From UBA7396 sp047637875 (GTDB lineage: Bacteria > Patescibacteriota > Gracilibacteria > BD1-5 > UBA6164): DNA of 64,000 nt. This document shows, piece after piece, positions 33,578 to 43,195 of the stretch. The position numbers and the translations under genes were made by a program. How positions within the stretch are numbered: the stretch's first letter is position 1; each line of letters opens with the position of its first letter. The notes beneath the pieces were generated by a model. That model worked only from the letters and a program-made list of their open reading frames with translations, ran no database searches and was not told the origin of the DNA. Location: assembly GCA_047637875.1 (NCBI GenBank), contig JBLJBH010000038.1, positions 79,700 through 143,699 of the forward strand, given 5' to 3'.

Positions 33578-34483
33578 TTATATAATAGAATAAAGTATAA
33601 TTAAAAACATTATTCAAATTCAGATATAGTATCTAAATAATATTTTTTCTTCTATTATTCTATTTATATAACGATTTATAAGGTGTAAATTTAAAAATAT
33701 AGTTGTTAAAATAATTCATAATAAAAATCATTTTATTTGTGTTGGAGTAAAAGAAGCTGATAACTCTCAAAAACTTCAAATAAAAATCATTATACTAAGA
33801 CCAGAAAATATTAAATTTCAAATATTTCAAAGTATAAAAAATATAATTAGTTTTGTTTTGCTTATATTAGTTGTTTTTAATTTCTCTTTTTTCTTTTCTG
33901 GAACTACAATTATTTCATCTTCTATTGGTATTTCTATTTCTTTTGTTTTTTTATTTATTCTAATTCAATCATCTCTAATAATTAAATTTGGATTTGTTTT
34001 TAAAAGAAAAAAATTATTTATATTTTTTCAAAAATCATTAAGTGAAATATATGAATTATAAATTATTCAAAATATTCATAAAGAGTTTCATAAAAATCAT
34101 AATAATATAAAATAAAATCATATTCATATATTTTTTCAAAAATCTCATAATAAAGCTAAAATATAATTTAATCAAGATTCATTTTTGAATAAATAAGAAG
34201 CATAATCTTCATAATCAAAAATAAAATCAATTATGTTATAGTAAATATATAAATAAAATAAAACTCATAATATTCATAATATTGAAAATTTTACTTTTTT
34301 TGTATAACCTATACTTATAAACCAAGAGCTTATAATAAACATAATTAAAAATAAAATAATTTCGCTATTATCAACATAATCTTTAGTAAGTTTATGTATT
34401 CAAAATATACTATAATCTTGTATGAATGGTAAAAACATTCAAAAACTTATAAGAACACTACAAATTATTAAAAAACTCTTCAT
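33578..34483 (-). CDS. Multi-helix membrane protein, 301 residues (paralogue of 62,947-63,864)
   Basis: Starts MKSFLIICSVLISFGMFLPF. It has about six membrane helices: two before a conserved DYVDNSEI(I/V)LF segment, two in the middle (LGDFGKNIGIGFYFILLGFL) and two near the C-terminus. A cytoplasmic charged loop (RDDGIRINKKTKEIEIPIED) and a terminal HLINRYINRIIEEKILFRYY complete it. It is about 50% identical to the gene at 62,947-63,864, and both follow the structured RNA and precede a secreted-protein gene. Family unknown. Confidence 0.8.
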
Positions 34484-34505
34484 AGTAAAAAAAGTTATAA
34501 AATAA

Positions 34506-34712
34506 AAGTGGATAAATAAAATTATCCACTTTTATTGTTTGAGTTCTTACATAAAAGGGATAACCAATACCTCTCGCCAAAGAAAACAAACCAGTTTATG
34601 TATCATAAAAATAGCATAGAACGGAATGTGATATTGATTATCCCGTCTATATAGTTATTTTTATGAATTATAATTTTTACATAAAAAATCGGTTTATTTT
34701 CTTTGGCTCATA
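34506..34712 (-). ncRNA. Structured pseudoknotted RNA with terminator, copy 3
   Basis: Minus strand: GCCAAAGAAAATAAACC (34,691-34,707) pairs with 34,576-34,592 over 17 bp, extended by TTTATGTA/TACATAAA and TATTTTTATGA/TCATAAAAATA. The apical strand GGGATAATCAATATC (34,630-34,644) pairs either locally (ACGG/CCGT) or over 15 bp with 34,557-34,571 outside the stem. A weak TTTTAT/ATAAAA hairpin and the terminator AAAAGTGGATAA...TTATCCACTTTTATTTT (34,506-34,537) follow. It leads the membrane/secreted-protein operon. Confidence 0.75.
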
Positions 34713-34837
34713 TAATTTATTTATTTTTTAAAATAAGTCAAATTAAAAAGTTGAAAATACTCAACTATTTTATAAAATTGATTTTTAAATCTTTTTTATT
34801 ATTATCTAAAAGATATTATTTTTATTTTTCAAAGATT

Positions 34838-35080
34838 ATGGTATATACTAAAAAAGATTTTTCAGAAAACGAAAAAAGCTATTTAAAAGAGTTATGAAAG
34901 CAAATAAAAGAGTTGAGAAAAGAAAAAAAACTTTCTCAAAATGATTTAGCTAAAAAAGCTTGAATTGATAGGACTTTTATTATTTTTCTTGAAAAATGAA
35001 ACACAAATATTAGTTATCTAAATTTATTAAGAATTTGTGATATTCTGGGTTTGGAAGTAAAATTTGAAAAGAAAAAATAA
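34838..35080 (+). CDS. XRE-family helix-turn-helix regulator
   Basis: 80 residues. IKELRKEKKLSQNDLAKKAG then IDRTFIIFLEKGNTNISYLN then LLRICDILGLEVKF is a standard Cro/CI-type helix-turn-helix with the usual Leu/Ala pattern. It is followed after 19 bp by a 145-residue gene, an arrangement resembling a regulator plus partner or a toxin-antitoxin pair (inference). Confidence 0.85.
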
Positions 35081-35099
35081 TTTTTATTTAGTAATTTTT

Positions 35100-35537
35100 A
35101 TGTTTATGAGTAAAATTTTTGTATTTAACTATATGGATAATTGACTTGAAAAATCAACAAAAGATATTTTACACGAAACTTTATATTACATTTATCCAGA
35201 ATATAGAGATAATAATTTTTTAAATGTTGATTATATAGGTTTTTCTATCAAAAAAGATAGAAATAAAAATATTGGTGATTTAAAAGAAATTTGAAAAAAT
35301 TTAACAAAAGTTTGATGAAAAAATGCAAAAACTTTAAATGATTTATTGAAAGATGATAATATTGATTTTAATTTAGTAAAAGCTTTTAATCTATATTATG
35401 AATTTTATCATAAAGATGAAATGTCTTATAATGATTTTTTCTTTAATGAAAAAAGAAATTATGTAAAAGTTTCTGAAATAGAAGAATATAATATAGAAAA
35501 TATAGAAACTTATAGAGCTATAAATTTTGAAAAATAA
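35100..35537 (+). CDS. Hypothetical 145-residue partner of the XRE regulator
   Basis: MFMSKIFVFNYMDNGLEKST, then FLNVDYIGFSIKKDRNKNIG and later AFNLYYEFYHKDEMSYNDFF. Soluble and acidic. The first residues could instead start at the second Met. No family recognised. A toxin role next to the HTH gene is possible but unsupported by motifs. Confidence 0.65.
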
Positions 35538-35663
35538 ATAACAACTTTACAAATTAAACTTTTGAAACCTTATTTTTCATCTATATAAAGCTATAATTGA
35601 CAAATCTTTAAAATATTTTATAAATTCAAAACAATTTTTTAAAACTTGAATATATTAAAAAGT

Positions 35664-35712
35664 AAGACACTCTCCCCAGGGGAAAGTATGTCTTGCTTTT
35701 TATTTTTTTAAC
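35664..35712 (+). terminator. Terminator-like hairpin
   Basis: AAGACACTCTCCCC/GGGGAAAGTATGTCTT followed by a T-rich run. It lies 12 bp before the ATG at 35,724, another case of a terminator placed directly ahead of a start codon. Confidence 0.6.
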
Positions 35713-35723
35713 TTTTTTTGCAT

Positions 35724-35939
35724 ATGTGAGAAAGTTTCGTTTTTGATAAGTATTGAAATTTTTCAATACAATGAGATACAAAAGGTATTTCAAAAAATGA
35801 TTTAGAATTTTTTAAATCATTAGTGAATGATAAAACTATTGATTTTTTAAATAGAGATTTAAGAAAAATGAATTGTTCTATAAAGTGCTATATTGAATGT
35901 TGTATAGCTAAAAGGTTAGATGAGTTATGAAATTTTTAA
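35724..35939 (+). CDS. Hypothetical 71-residue protein
   Basis: MGESFVFDKYGNFSIQGDTK then GISKNDLEFFKSLVNDKTID, ending CSIKCYIECCIAKRLDELGNF. It has an aromatic N-terminus and helical C-terminus with four cysteines. Five TGA glycines support reading in code 25. Unrecognised. The same frame stays open past the TAA into the repeat tract downstream. Confidence 0.55.
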
Positions 35940-35970
35940 ATCAAAAGAGAGAAAAACTCTCTTTTGATTT
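35939..35970. terminator. Bidirectional terminator
   Basis: AATCAAAAGAGAG/CTCTCTTTTGATT perfect hairpin. Confidence 0.65.
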
Positions 35971-35979
35971 GTCTAAAAA

Positions 35980-36105
35980 ATTTTCAACTTGAAAACAAAA
36001 ACTTTTGATTTAAAAATTGAAACTATCAGTTTCAAAACTGAAACTTTCAACTTGAAAACAGAAACTTTTGATTTGAAAACAAAATCTTTCAACTTAAAGA
36101 AAAAA
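35980..36105. repeat. Tandem 21-bp repeats of the type CTTTYRAYTTGAAAACARAAA
   Basis: About six degenerate units of 21 bp. On the plus strand one frame reads FQLENKNFGF...FQLENRNFGFEN (Asn/Gly/Phe repeats with TGA as Gly) but lacks a start. On the minus strand (35,973-36,179) an ATG-started 68-codon frame gives VSVFKLKVSVLKL-type heptads behind a basic/hydrophobic start. Either could be a repeat-tail protein; neither is convincing. Confidence 0.6.
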
Positions 36106-36194
36106 TAGAAAATTAGATATTTAAGCCATTTATAAGAAATAAGTGCAAAAATATTTAAAATTTTATTCATTTTACCCATTAATTTTTTTTAAAA

Positions 36195-37106
36195 ATGACT
36201 AAAAACAAGAAAAATTATGAAATAAATTTTATAAAAGCACAAATAATAAGTTTTTATAAAAAAAATAGTGATTTAACTATAAAAAATTTTCATCTTGATG
36301 AAATTGAAAAAATCAATATTGAAAACATAGAAAGTTATATTTGATGATTTAGAGCAAGATTTTTTTATTGAATCTTTGATTTTAAAAATAAAAAAGGTTG
36401 GATTAGATTACATTGAACGACTACACAAGAGTTTTTAATAATGTCTTCTTTTGTTGAAAATGGATTTTTTGATGTAAAAATATGAAATTTTCAAGGAGTG
36501 TTTGCAAGCAAAGAAAATGCCAAAAAATGGCATAACATAAGAAACAAGAAAGAAGTATTTAAAAATTATAATAATAGAGATGTTTGAGATATTCTTTTTT
36601 TGATAAATAGACTTATATGAGTTAATTTCTGAAATGAATTATTGCTAAAAGTTTTTGATTTCAAAAGAAGATTTGTTATTTGAGTTGTGCCTATTACTCA
36701 ATTTTTCTATACTCAACTTAAAATATTAAAAGAGATGAAGAAAAGGGATTTAAGCATTGAAAAGCATAAAATTGATAAATACCATTATTTTGATTATGAA
36801 ACTTTTGAAGAAGTAATGGAAAGACAAAAATTAAAATATAAATATATGCTAAAATATATTTGAAGAGAAAACAAGATTTTATTATATTTGAATTATAATA
36901 ATTGGCTTGAAACTGATAATTTTTATAGAGTTGCTTACAAAATGGAAGATTTAATGAAAATATATGAATATCAAAAAAATAATTCTTATAATAGATGAAA
37001 CGAGATAATAAAAGAACTAAATCAAATTTCAAATATTCATAATGTAAATTTTAGCGAAAGAGTGAAATTTATGAATAAGGTTTATAAAGAGCTATTTAAT
37101 AAATAG
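36195..37106 (+). CDS. Hypothetical 303-residue protein
   Basis: MTKNKKNYEINFIKAQIISF, then ESYIGGFRARFFYGIFDFKN, GVFASKENAKKWHNIRNKKE and DFKRRFVIGVVPITQFFYTQ; the helical C-terminus ends ERVKFMNKVYKELFNK. It is basic and soluble and may bind nucleic acid. Nine or more TGA glycines. Last gene before element B. No family recognised. Confidence 0.7.
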
Positions 37107-37117
37107 CTCTCTTTTTA
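37088..37117 (+). terminator. Terminator before element B
   Basis: GAGCTATTT/AAATAGCTC plus T-run, overlapping the stop codon of the preceding gene. The 75 bp to 37,193 shows nothing else. Confidence 0.75.
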
Positions 37118-37301
37118 GCTTTACCCAGCTTAACTCTATCAAAACTAATTATAATTATAAACTCTTTTTTACTGGCTGAAGTTGTATCATTTACCATTTA
37201 TACCAGAGCGTTAACCAATTTTAAAATTTGTTATATAACGCTACATAAACAAAGCAATAAAAAAAAGAAGTAATTCAAAATGAGTTACTTCTTTTTTGTA
37301 A

Positions 37302-37760
37302 TTATATCTTCAATGCAACAACAATGCCATCCCTCTTAAATAAACCTTTAAAAGTCACATAATCAGTTAAATCAATCTCTTCATTACTATATATATTAAT
37401 GAAATCATTTTTTATTTCTCAATTATCAAAGTAATTCGGAAAAAAGAAAAATCAAAATCTCCTAGACTTGTCATTCCCCAAGTAGAGTAATCATTCTGAG
37501 ATATAGGTCTCTCTGTTAGTTTGCAGTTTAGATATAAAGTCAGGACTTTCCAAATCTAAATTAAAATCTATTTTAGATAATTTTACAATTTCGAAATCAA
37601 ATCAATCCAGGTACAGCTTTCTTGAAAATATTTCTTCTAATCAATTTCTTAAAATAAATTCTTGGAAATAATCGTAAGAGAATACAATCTTTATTTTTGT
37701 ATTATCCCTTAAAAAGTAATTCTCTGATATTTCTTTAATATTAAAGTTTTTCTTTCACAT
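37302..37760 (-). CDS. Conserved element protein, 152 residues (copy B)
   Basis: MGKKNFNIKEISENYFLRDN ... TFKGLFKRDGIVVALKI. It has the same length as the A copy at 17,602-18,060, with no gaps, and purifying-type differences. The codon at 37,326-37,328 is GGC where A has TGA. Function unknown. Confidence 0.8.
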
Positions 37761-37954
37761 AAATAAAATAGTTAATAAATAAAATGTAGAAGTCTACTTT
37801 TATAAACACACATTTATTTATTAATTATAAAATTTATGACTCAAATGATTGTAAAAATAGATAAAGTTTTTAGTAACAACTTTTATGATATTAATTAGTA
37901 ATTTCTCTTTCCATTACTTAGATGTTTTTTTAATTTTTAAAAATCCTTTATTAA

Positions 37955-38009
37955 TGCTGAAATCTAAGGTGTCTCTGTAGGCACTTTTTTAGATTTTGAG
38001 CATTTTTGT
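37955..38009 (-). promoter_or_regulatory. Conserved long hairpin downstream of the replication gene (B)
   Basis: AATGCTGAAATCTAA/TTAGATTTTGAGCATT with an inner GTGTCTCTGTAGGCAC hairpin. Same position and fold as 18,249-18,306 in A. Confidence 0.6.
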
Positions 38010-38011
38010 AG

Positions 38012-39787
38012 TTACTTTTTTAGATTTTCTTTTTTTAATAAAACTCTATCTTTTTCGAATTCTAAGCTGAAATACTTTTTTGTATATTTTTCAATTTTTT
38101 TAAATTTATCCTTAATATTTGCTTTTATATCTCTTATGTATTTTTCATTGTATGTAAGATTTAATGAATTATATACCTCTCTATAACTAATATCTTTTTT
38201 ATTTAGTATCTTTTTTATTAAAAATAACATTAATAATCAAGCTAATTTTTCCTCGTATCACAAAAATTCTCTTGGTATATATGAAGGAATACTAATTAAT
38301 TTGTGACTTAGAGTATTCATTCATTGTAATATTTTTATACTACAGTTTGTTTTTTCTTCTTTAAAATCATTTATCAAGTAAATTCTCGATAATAGTGCAT
38401 TGTCATAATTATCTTCTTTTTTATCTTTCTTATAATCGGTTACTAAGACATATAAGCACTTCATAATTTTAATATATTTTAAATATTCATCCTTCTTTGT
38501 ATAACTATTACCTCTTAATTGGTTAGAATTTGAAAAAATATCAGCAAAACTAAGATTTTCAATGTGAATACTTTTTTGAAAATCCCTATCATAATGACTT
38601 AATATATTTAATAGTATAAAAATAATTTTGTATCATAATTTTCAATTATTCAAAATATGGGTTTTTTCTATAATATCGTTATAATCTTCTCAAAATTCTT
38701 GTCTCATTTTATTTTCATCAATTTTGAAGTTTCAGTTAAAAATTTGTAGTATTATAAATCTAGATATTATAATATTATTTTCCTTACTAACAGGTGATAT
38801 TTTAAAATTTTTATATATAAATTCTCTTAATTTGTCATAATTTCACTCAAAATGATTTAATATTATTTGATATAGGTCTATTTTTCCACCATTACCGTGT
38901 TCTTTTAAGCAAAATCTTCCTAATTCTTTATCAAACCATATTTTTATAGAATTGTTTGGGATATACTTTTTTAAACTCTCAGAGTATAACATTACACATC
39001 CTGTATTTTTATCATATATATCAAGTAAATTTGTTATCTCGTAAGGACAAAGGTTATTGATTGAATATCTATATTCAGCATTTATTTCTTTTCTATTTTC
39101 ATATACTTTATCTGAATATTCTACAGTTCTTTTATTATTGGTAAAACTATTATAAAAATCGTGTAAGTCTTCAATATTATATTTACTATGTTGATTAACT
39201 TTTTCAATAATGATTATATTTTTATCGGGACTATCATATTTATTACTATAATCCCTTGAGCCTATAACTTTCAATAATCAAATTTTCCGTTCAAATTTAA
39301 TATCTCATAATAATTCATCACTTAATTTTTTATAAATTCCATCAATTATGACTCTATATTTTTTATATTCTGTTACTTGAAATAAATTAAAGTAAAGATG
39401 ATATCCACCAGTTGATTTTACTATTAAGTGAGGAATAATTCAGTAATTCTTTTTTAATAATCTAAGTCTTGTATAAAACTCAGTTTTATTTTTACATTTC
39501 TTTTTTTCTCAAATATCTACATCTATCGCAATGGTTGTTAATCCTATTAGATTTTCTTTGCTTACTACATTGTTATTATAAATATGTAATACATAGTTAT
39601 AATTCAATCCAGAAGTTTGAATATATCAACTTTTTAGTGGAAATAAACTAAAACTGTCGACCTTGGTATCTTTCTTATTTTTAGGTGCTAAATTTCTCAC
39701 CAAAATATCTCTTCAAAGTAAAATATCGTGCATAATATCAAAATTATCTTGATATTCATATTTAACTTTACCATCTAATTGTATCAT
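38012..39787 (-). CDS. Archaeo-eukaryotic primase-type replication protein (copy B)
   Basis: 591 residues, same length as the A copy, with the same motifs: hhhDxD metal site near residue 90, GGYHLYF near 130 and KVIGSRDYS near 180. The start MIQLDGK (ATG 39,787) is the furthest upstream position where the copies align. Substitutions are mostly conservative and synonymous, so both copies appear to be under selection. Confidence 0.8.
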
Positions 39788-39855
39788 ATATATATTGTTA
39801 AAAAATAAAATACATATACATACACACATTTTGATAGGTAAGCCAAAAAATGACT

Positions 39856-39935
39856 AAAAAGTAATATTAATGTAATACTAAGATAACATTACAGTAATAT
39901 CTCTGTAATATTACTTTGGTATTACTGTAATTTTT
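39856..39935. promoter_or_regulatory. Iteron-like AT palindromes upstream of the replication gene
   Basis: GTAATATTAATGTAATACTA, then TAACATTACAGTAATATCTC and GTAATATTACTTTGGTATTACTG in succession: at least five half-sites of GTAATA(T/C)TA in alternating orientation. This is the densest cluster in the window, a good candidate for replication-protein or repressor binding. Confidence 0.6.
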
Positions 39936-39940
39936 GGCAC

Positions 39941-39970
39941 AAAAAAATCCCTTTTTAGGGATTTTTTTGT
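39941..39970. terminator. Terminator hairpin
   Basis: AAAAATCCCT/AGGGATTTTT with flanking A- and T-runs. Confidence 0.6.
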
Positions 39971-40072
39971 TTTTCAGATTTTTTATCAGTCAGAAAAATT
40001 TTAAATTATATCATAATATTATTTTTCAGAAACAATAAAAATTGTCTAAAAAAGAAGATAATAATTTCAAAA

Positions 40073-40329
40073 AAAGTAATATTAATGTAATACTACATTT
40101 ATTGTGAAATGGCTATAAGTTTCAAAATAACCATTTATCTAACTTCTAAGATGAATATTAAAATAAATATGAAATTAGTAACTTATTTTATATGTCCATT
40201 CAAAAAAATATTTAATTGGAAACTAAGAACTAAAAAATGTTCAAAAACACTCAACAAAGAACCGAAAGTGAAAGCAAATGTGTGTATTTTATATGTGACA
40301 GATATTTTATATTTTTAACTTTTTATATT
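40073..40329 (+). promoter_or_regulatory. Conserved non-coding leader/possible origin (B)
   Basis: Starts with GTAATATTAATGTAATACTA (40,077-40,096) and parallels 24,570-24,822. An ORF across it in B is interrupted in A, so it is treated as non-coding. Confidence 0.5.
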
Positions 40330-40548
40330 ATGGGAACTATGAATGTAGTGAATAAGGGAAGTAGGATTTTAACAAAAGAGGAAATTAATAAAATTCTTCT
40401 TGAAATCGGTAAGTATTTTTATCTTAGTAATTTTAATATTACTTTGAGTAACAAAATTAATCAACAATGAAAAATAGTTGTTTCATATAAAGTTTCTTGA
40501 AGTAAATCTGGGGAAAAAATAATGATTAATGATATAATAACTTTATAA
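40330..40548 (+). CDS. Conserved 72-residue element protein (copy B)
   Basis: MGTMNVVNKGSRILTKEEIN then KILLEIGKYFYLSNFNITLS, ending VSGSKSGEKIMINDIITL. Homologue of 24,823-25,041. TGA at 40,498 and GGG at 40,510 mirror GGA and TGA in A. Probably a small regulator. Confidence 0.8.
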
Positions 40549-40564
40549 TTTAACTTTTTAAAAT

Positions 40565-40744
40565 ATGTTACCAGGTAAGAAAAAGAAAATCAGTCTAAAT
40601 ATAGATTGAAATATATTAATAAAGCTAGATGAGGAAATCAAAAAATATTTTAAGGACGAATATAATCGCCTACAGAGAAGCAAAATGATTGAATATATTT
40701 TGATAAAATTTTTAGATAGAATGCAAAACAAAAACAAACCTTAG
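40565..40744 (+). CDS. Ribbon-helix-helix-like DNA-binding protein (copy B)
   Basis: 59 residues, LPGKKKKISLNIDGNILIKL then KKYFKDEYNRLQRSKMIEYI. Nearly identical to the A copy apart from the ends. The terminator hairpin AACAAACCTTAG/CTAAGGTTTGTT (40,731-40,762) overlaps its stop. Confidence 0.7.
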
Positions 40745-40763
40745 AAAAATCTAAGGTTTGTTT

Positions 40764-41027
40764 TTATAAATTTGTTTTTAACCATTCATTAGAACAATTT
40801 ACATTTTTCCAGGCTCATTCTTTCCCAGATTTTAGGACAAATAATCAATCATCATTATCCATAAAAGATGATAAATAATTTCTTATTTCACTTTTTGTTT
40901 GATTGCTTTTTATTGCCCATAAAGACTCTAAAATTTTTGCGTAAGTTCAATATGATTTTATTGCATCATATAACTTTTCATAATTCTTTTCCTTTCTTAG
41001 GTCATAACTAACTATATATGTAGCCAT
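40764..41027 (-). CDS. SinR/Cas2-like ferredoxin-fold protein
   Basis: 87 residues: MATYIVSYDLRKEKNYEKLY then DAIKSYGTYAKILESLWAIK and FMDNDDGLFVLKSGKEGAWK. The opening strand and YDLRKE, and the pattern ALYDAIKSYG...LESLW, match the widespread Cas2-like proteins often annotated SinR family. No CRISPR array or other cas gene is present, so an adaptation role is unlikely; a nuclease or toxin-like role is possible. Cargo of element B only. Confidence 0.75.
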
Positions 41028-41111
41028 TTCTTTAAAATTTTACAAAATAAATTTGCAAAAACCAGTAAAATATATAAACTTCAAGTCGCTTAAAAAATGA
41101 AAATTTATATA

Positions 41112-41158
41112 GAAACTCTTAGGTTTTTGCAAAAGAACTTTAAGAGTTTTTATTTTTT
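41112..41158 (+). terminator. Hairpin with T-run
   Basis: AAACTCTTA/TAAGAGTTT followed by T-rich sequence on the plus strand. It overlaps the 3' end of the small minus-strand peptide gene. Confidence 0.5.
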
Positions 41159-41251
41159 GCCTGGACAAGGCTTTGGTGTAGACCTTTTATGAGGTTTTAC
41201 CTGTACTGTTTTTGGTCCTGGTTTTTTCCCAGGTCTGCAATTGCATCCCAT
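41150..41251 (-). CDS. Tiny Cys/Pro/Lys-rich peptide (33 residues)
   Basis: Reads MGCNCRPGKKPGPKTVQV, then KPHKRSTPKPCPGKK. The unusual composition (Pro, Lys, Gly, three Cys) in an otherwise Asn/Ile/Lys-rich genome, with GGN rather than TGA for all its glycines, suggests a real but foreign-looking gene. No family recognised; too short for confidence. Confidence 0.4.
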   Translation of the reverse strand: MGCNCRPGKKPGPKTVQVKPHKRSTPKPCPGKK

Positions 41252-41433
41252 ATAACATTTGGTTAGGAAATAAAATATAGTAAATCATTTTTTAAGATTA
41301 CCTTATTTATATTATTTATTCCTTGAATAATGTCAAACTATTGTATTTAGAAAAAACTTGAATAATTTTAAAAACTTGATTTTATTCATTTTTTCATATA
41401 ATAAATTCTATATTTATTTATAACTTTCAAAAA

Positions 41434-42030
41434 ATGTTTCAAAAAATAGATAATGAAAGTATGGAACTATTAAAACTTATAAAAGAAAGTGATTATAATA
41501 GTATGACTATCAAAGAAGTATTAAATAGAACTAATATAAATCATCCTCAAAAACTCTATAATAGATTATCAAAACTTATAAAACTTTGATATATAACAGA
41601 AGATTATGAATTTATAAAGTTTCCAGATGAAAATAAAATAATACTTCCTTTTTACGGCTGGGCACAATGTGGTAATAATTGAAGTGATATATTAGAAGAT
41701 TATCCAAAAGAAAAACTAGAAATAGATACTGAGTTAAATAATATAAAAATCAAACAAAATCAAAAATATTTTGTGACAAGAGCAAAAGGTAAATCAATGG
41801 AACCAGAGATAAAAAGTTGAGATAATTTACTGATAAGAATGGAAAAAAATTATAATTTTAATGATAATTTTTTACTTATCCATAAGGAGAAACCCAAAGT
41901 AAAAAAAATAAAACAAGAAGCAGGAAAAATATTTTTAATTTCACTTAATCCAGACTTTCCAGATTTAGAGATTAAAAAAGAAGATAGTATAGATATAATA
42001 TGAGTGGTAGAAAATGTAATTAAATTTTAA
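41434..42030 (+). CDS. LexA-like self-cleaving repressor (S24 family)
   Basis: 198 residues. N-terminal winged helix (SMTIKEVLNRTNINHPQKLY), then the cleavage loop FYGWAQCGNNG with a Cys79-Gly80 bond. The C-terminal S24 domain carries Ser121 (RAKGKSMEPEIKSGDNLLIR) and the general-base Lys near 157 (KPKVKKIK). Such proteins lose repression on RecA-linked self-cleavage after DNA damage, so it may time element excision or exporter expression. A second member lies at 56,219-56,842. Confidence 0.88.
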
Positions 42031-42053
42031 ATCTTAAAAATAATTAAAAATTT

Positions 42054-42293
42054 ATGACTTATTCAATTGAAAAAATAAAAGAATTATTAAATAAAATAGT
42101 TCCTTGATATGAAACAAATTTAACACTTTTTAAATCATATATAGATGAGGAAAAAGATTTACTAGATATATTTAATAATAAACTATCGTTAAGTAATGAC
42201 TGAGATAGTTGGTTTATTAATTCTTATGATAGTGAATGAACTAAAAAACAAATATTAACAGAAAATAAAAATTGTCCGGCCTCCATATACTAG
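42054..42293 (+). CDS. Hypothetical 79-residue protein, possibly truncated
   Basis: MTYSIEKIKELLNKIVPGYE then FKSYIDEEKDLLDIFNNKLS, ending NCPASIY. The N-terminal two-thirds look like a domain start. The last few codons fall inside the structured sequence before the SMR gene, suggesting the original C-terminus was replaced by an insertion or deletion. 23 bp after the LexA-like gene, so probably co-transcribed. Confidence 0.5.
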
Positions 42294-42462
42294 GACATAC
42301 AGTTAAGATAAATTTTGAAATATAAAGAGCTCAAATATAGTAGAAAAAAGTCTAACTGAAATTTTAAAAACTAACCATATAAAAATATGTCCTGAAAAGT
42401 AAATACTGAATTAAAGAATAAAATAATGGAATGTAAAGTAAAACTTCGGGAGATTTTTTCTT
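42281..42462 (+). promoter_or_regulatory. Structured leader of the SMR exporter, possible guanidine-I (ykkC)-like riboswitch
   Basis: AGGACATA (42,292-42,299) pairs with TATGTCCT (42,386-42,393), and the nested CAGTTA pairs with TAACTG (42,353-42,358). ACTAGGACAT, TGTCCTGAAAAG and ACTTCGGGAGA appear in the order of the ykkC landmarks CTAGGG, GGTCCGAGAG and CCCGGGAGA, but each is imperfect and ACACGG was not found. Guanidine-I riboswitches commonly control SMR exporters. Treat as a candidate only. Confidence 0.4.
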
Positions 42463-42523
42463 GATTTTTATGAGTAAATAGTTATTATTTTAGGACATTT
42501 TTATTTTATAACAAAATTTGATT

Positions 42524-42853
42524 ATGATATATGTATACTTATTTATTGCTATAATTACTGAGGTAATTGGTACAAGTGCATTAAAAGCATCTGCTGAATT
42601 TACAAAGTTTATTCCCAGTATAATAGCTTTAGTTGCTTATGTGAACTCCTTTTATTTTTTATCATTGACATTAAAAACGATGCCAATATGAATAGCATAT
42701 GCTATTTGGGCTGGGTTATGAATTATTTTAGTTAGTCTAGTTTGAGTATTTTTCTATAAACAATCCTTAGATACTCCAAGTATAATAGGTATTAGTTTAA
42801 TTGTAGCTGGAGTTATAATTATTAATCTATATTCTAAATTAAATTTACATTAG
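42524..42853 (+). CDS. Small multidrug resistance (SMR/EmrE-like) exporter
   Basis: 109 residues with four membrane helices, family length. FIAIITEVIGTSALKAS contains the membrane-buried proton/drug-coupling Glu of helix 1 (about residue 13). LTLKTMPIGIAYAIWAGLG is the family signature and the final helix is GISLIVAGVIIINLYS. EmrE-like rather than Gdx-like by these motifs. A proton-coupled exporter of small cations, and the only obvious fitness cargo of element B. Preceded by a structured leader. Confidence 0.93.
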
Positions 42854-42967
42854 TTTTGATAGATTATAAGTTTAAATAGTATTTCATTGGTTATTTAGAT
42901 TATTCTTTAACAGATGAAAAAAATCTAAAACTATATAAGTGAATATTGAATTAAATTTATTATACTA

Positions 42968-43180
42968 ATGTTTAAACCAAAAGAACTTGTCACTATTGAA
43001 GAAAGTATTGATTTAATATTTAAAATTAGATGACTAGATATAGAAATATATAAAAATGAAATTATTAATATATTTAAAGAAGAATGAATAGAGATATCTC
43101 TAAAAAATAATATTACAAAATGAGAATTATATAAAATAACTGATTATGCAATAGATATTTCAAGTAGAGAAAATATATAA
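42968..43180 (+). CDS. Hypothetical 70-residue protein
   Basis: MFKPKELVTIEESIDLIFKI then RGLDIEIYKNEIINIFKEEG, ending YAIDISSRENI. Small helical acidic protein in a tight series leading to the recombinase. Unrecognised. Confidence 0.6.
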
Positions 43181-43195
43181 AGTAATATAAAAAAT

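Noticed and set aside
33858..34061. Plus-strand hydrophobic ORF
   Set aside because: It is the antisense of the multi-helix membrane gene on the minus strand, whose protein is conserved with 62,947-63,864; the plus-strand reading is not.
35980..36105. CRISPR array
   Set aside because: The 21-bp units are contiguous and degenerate with no spacers; they look like protein-coding or satellite repeats. No cas1, cas9 or similar genes occur.
40109..40318. ORF over the conserved leader in element B
   Set aside because: The matching sequence in element A has in-frame TAA, so the conservation is not protein-level.
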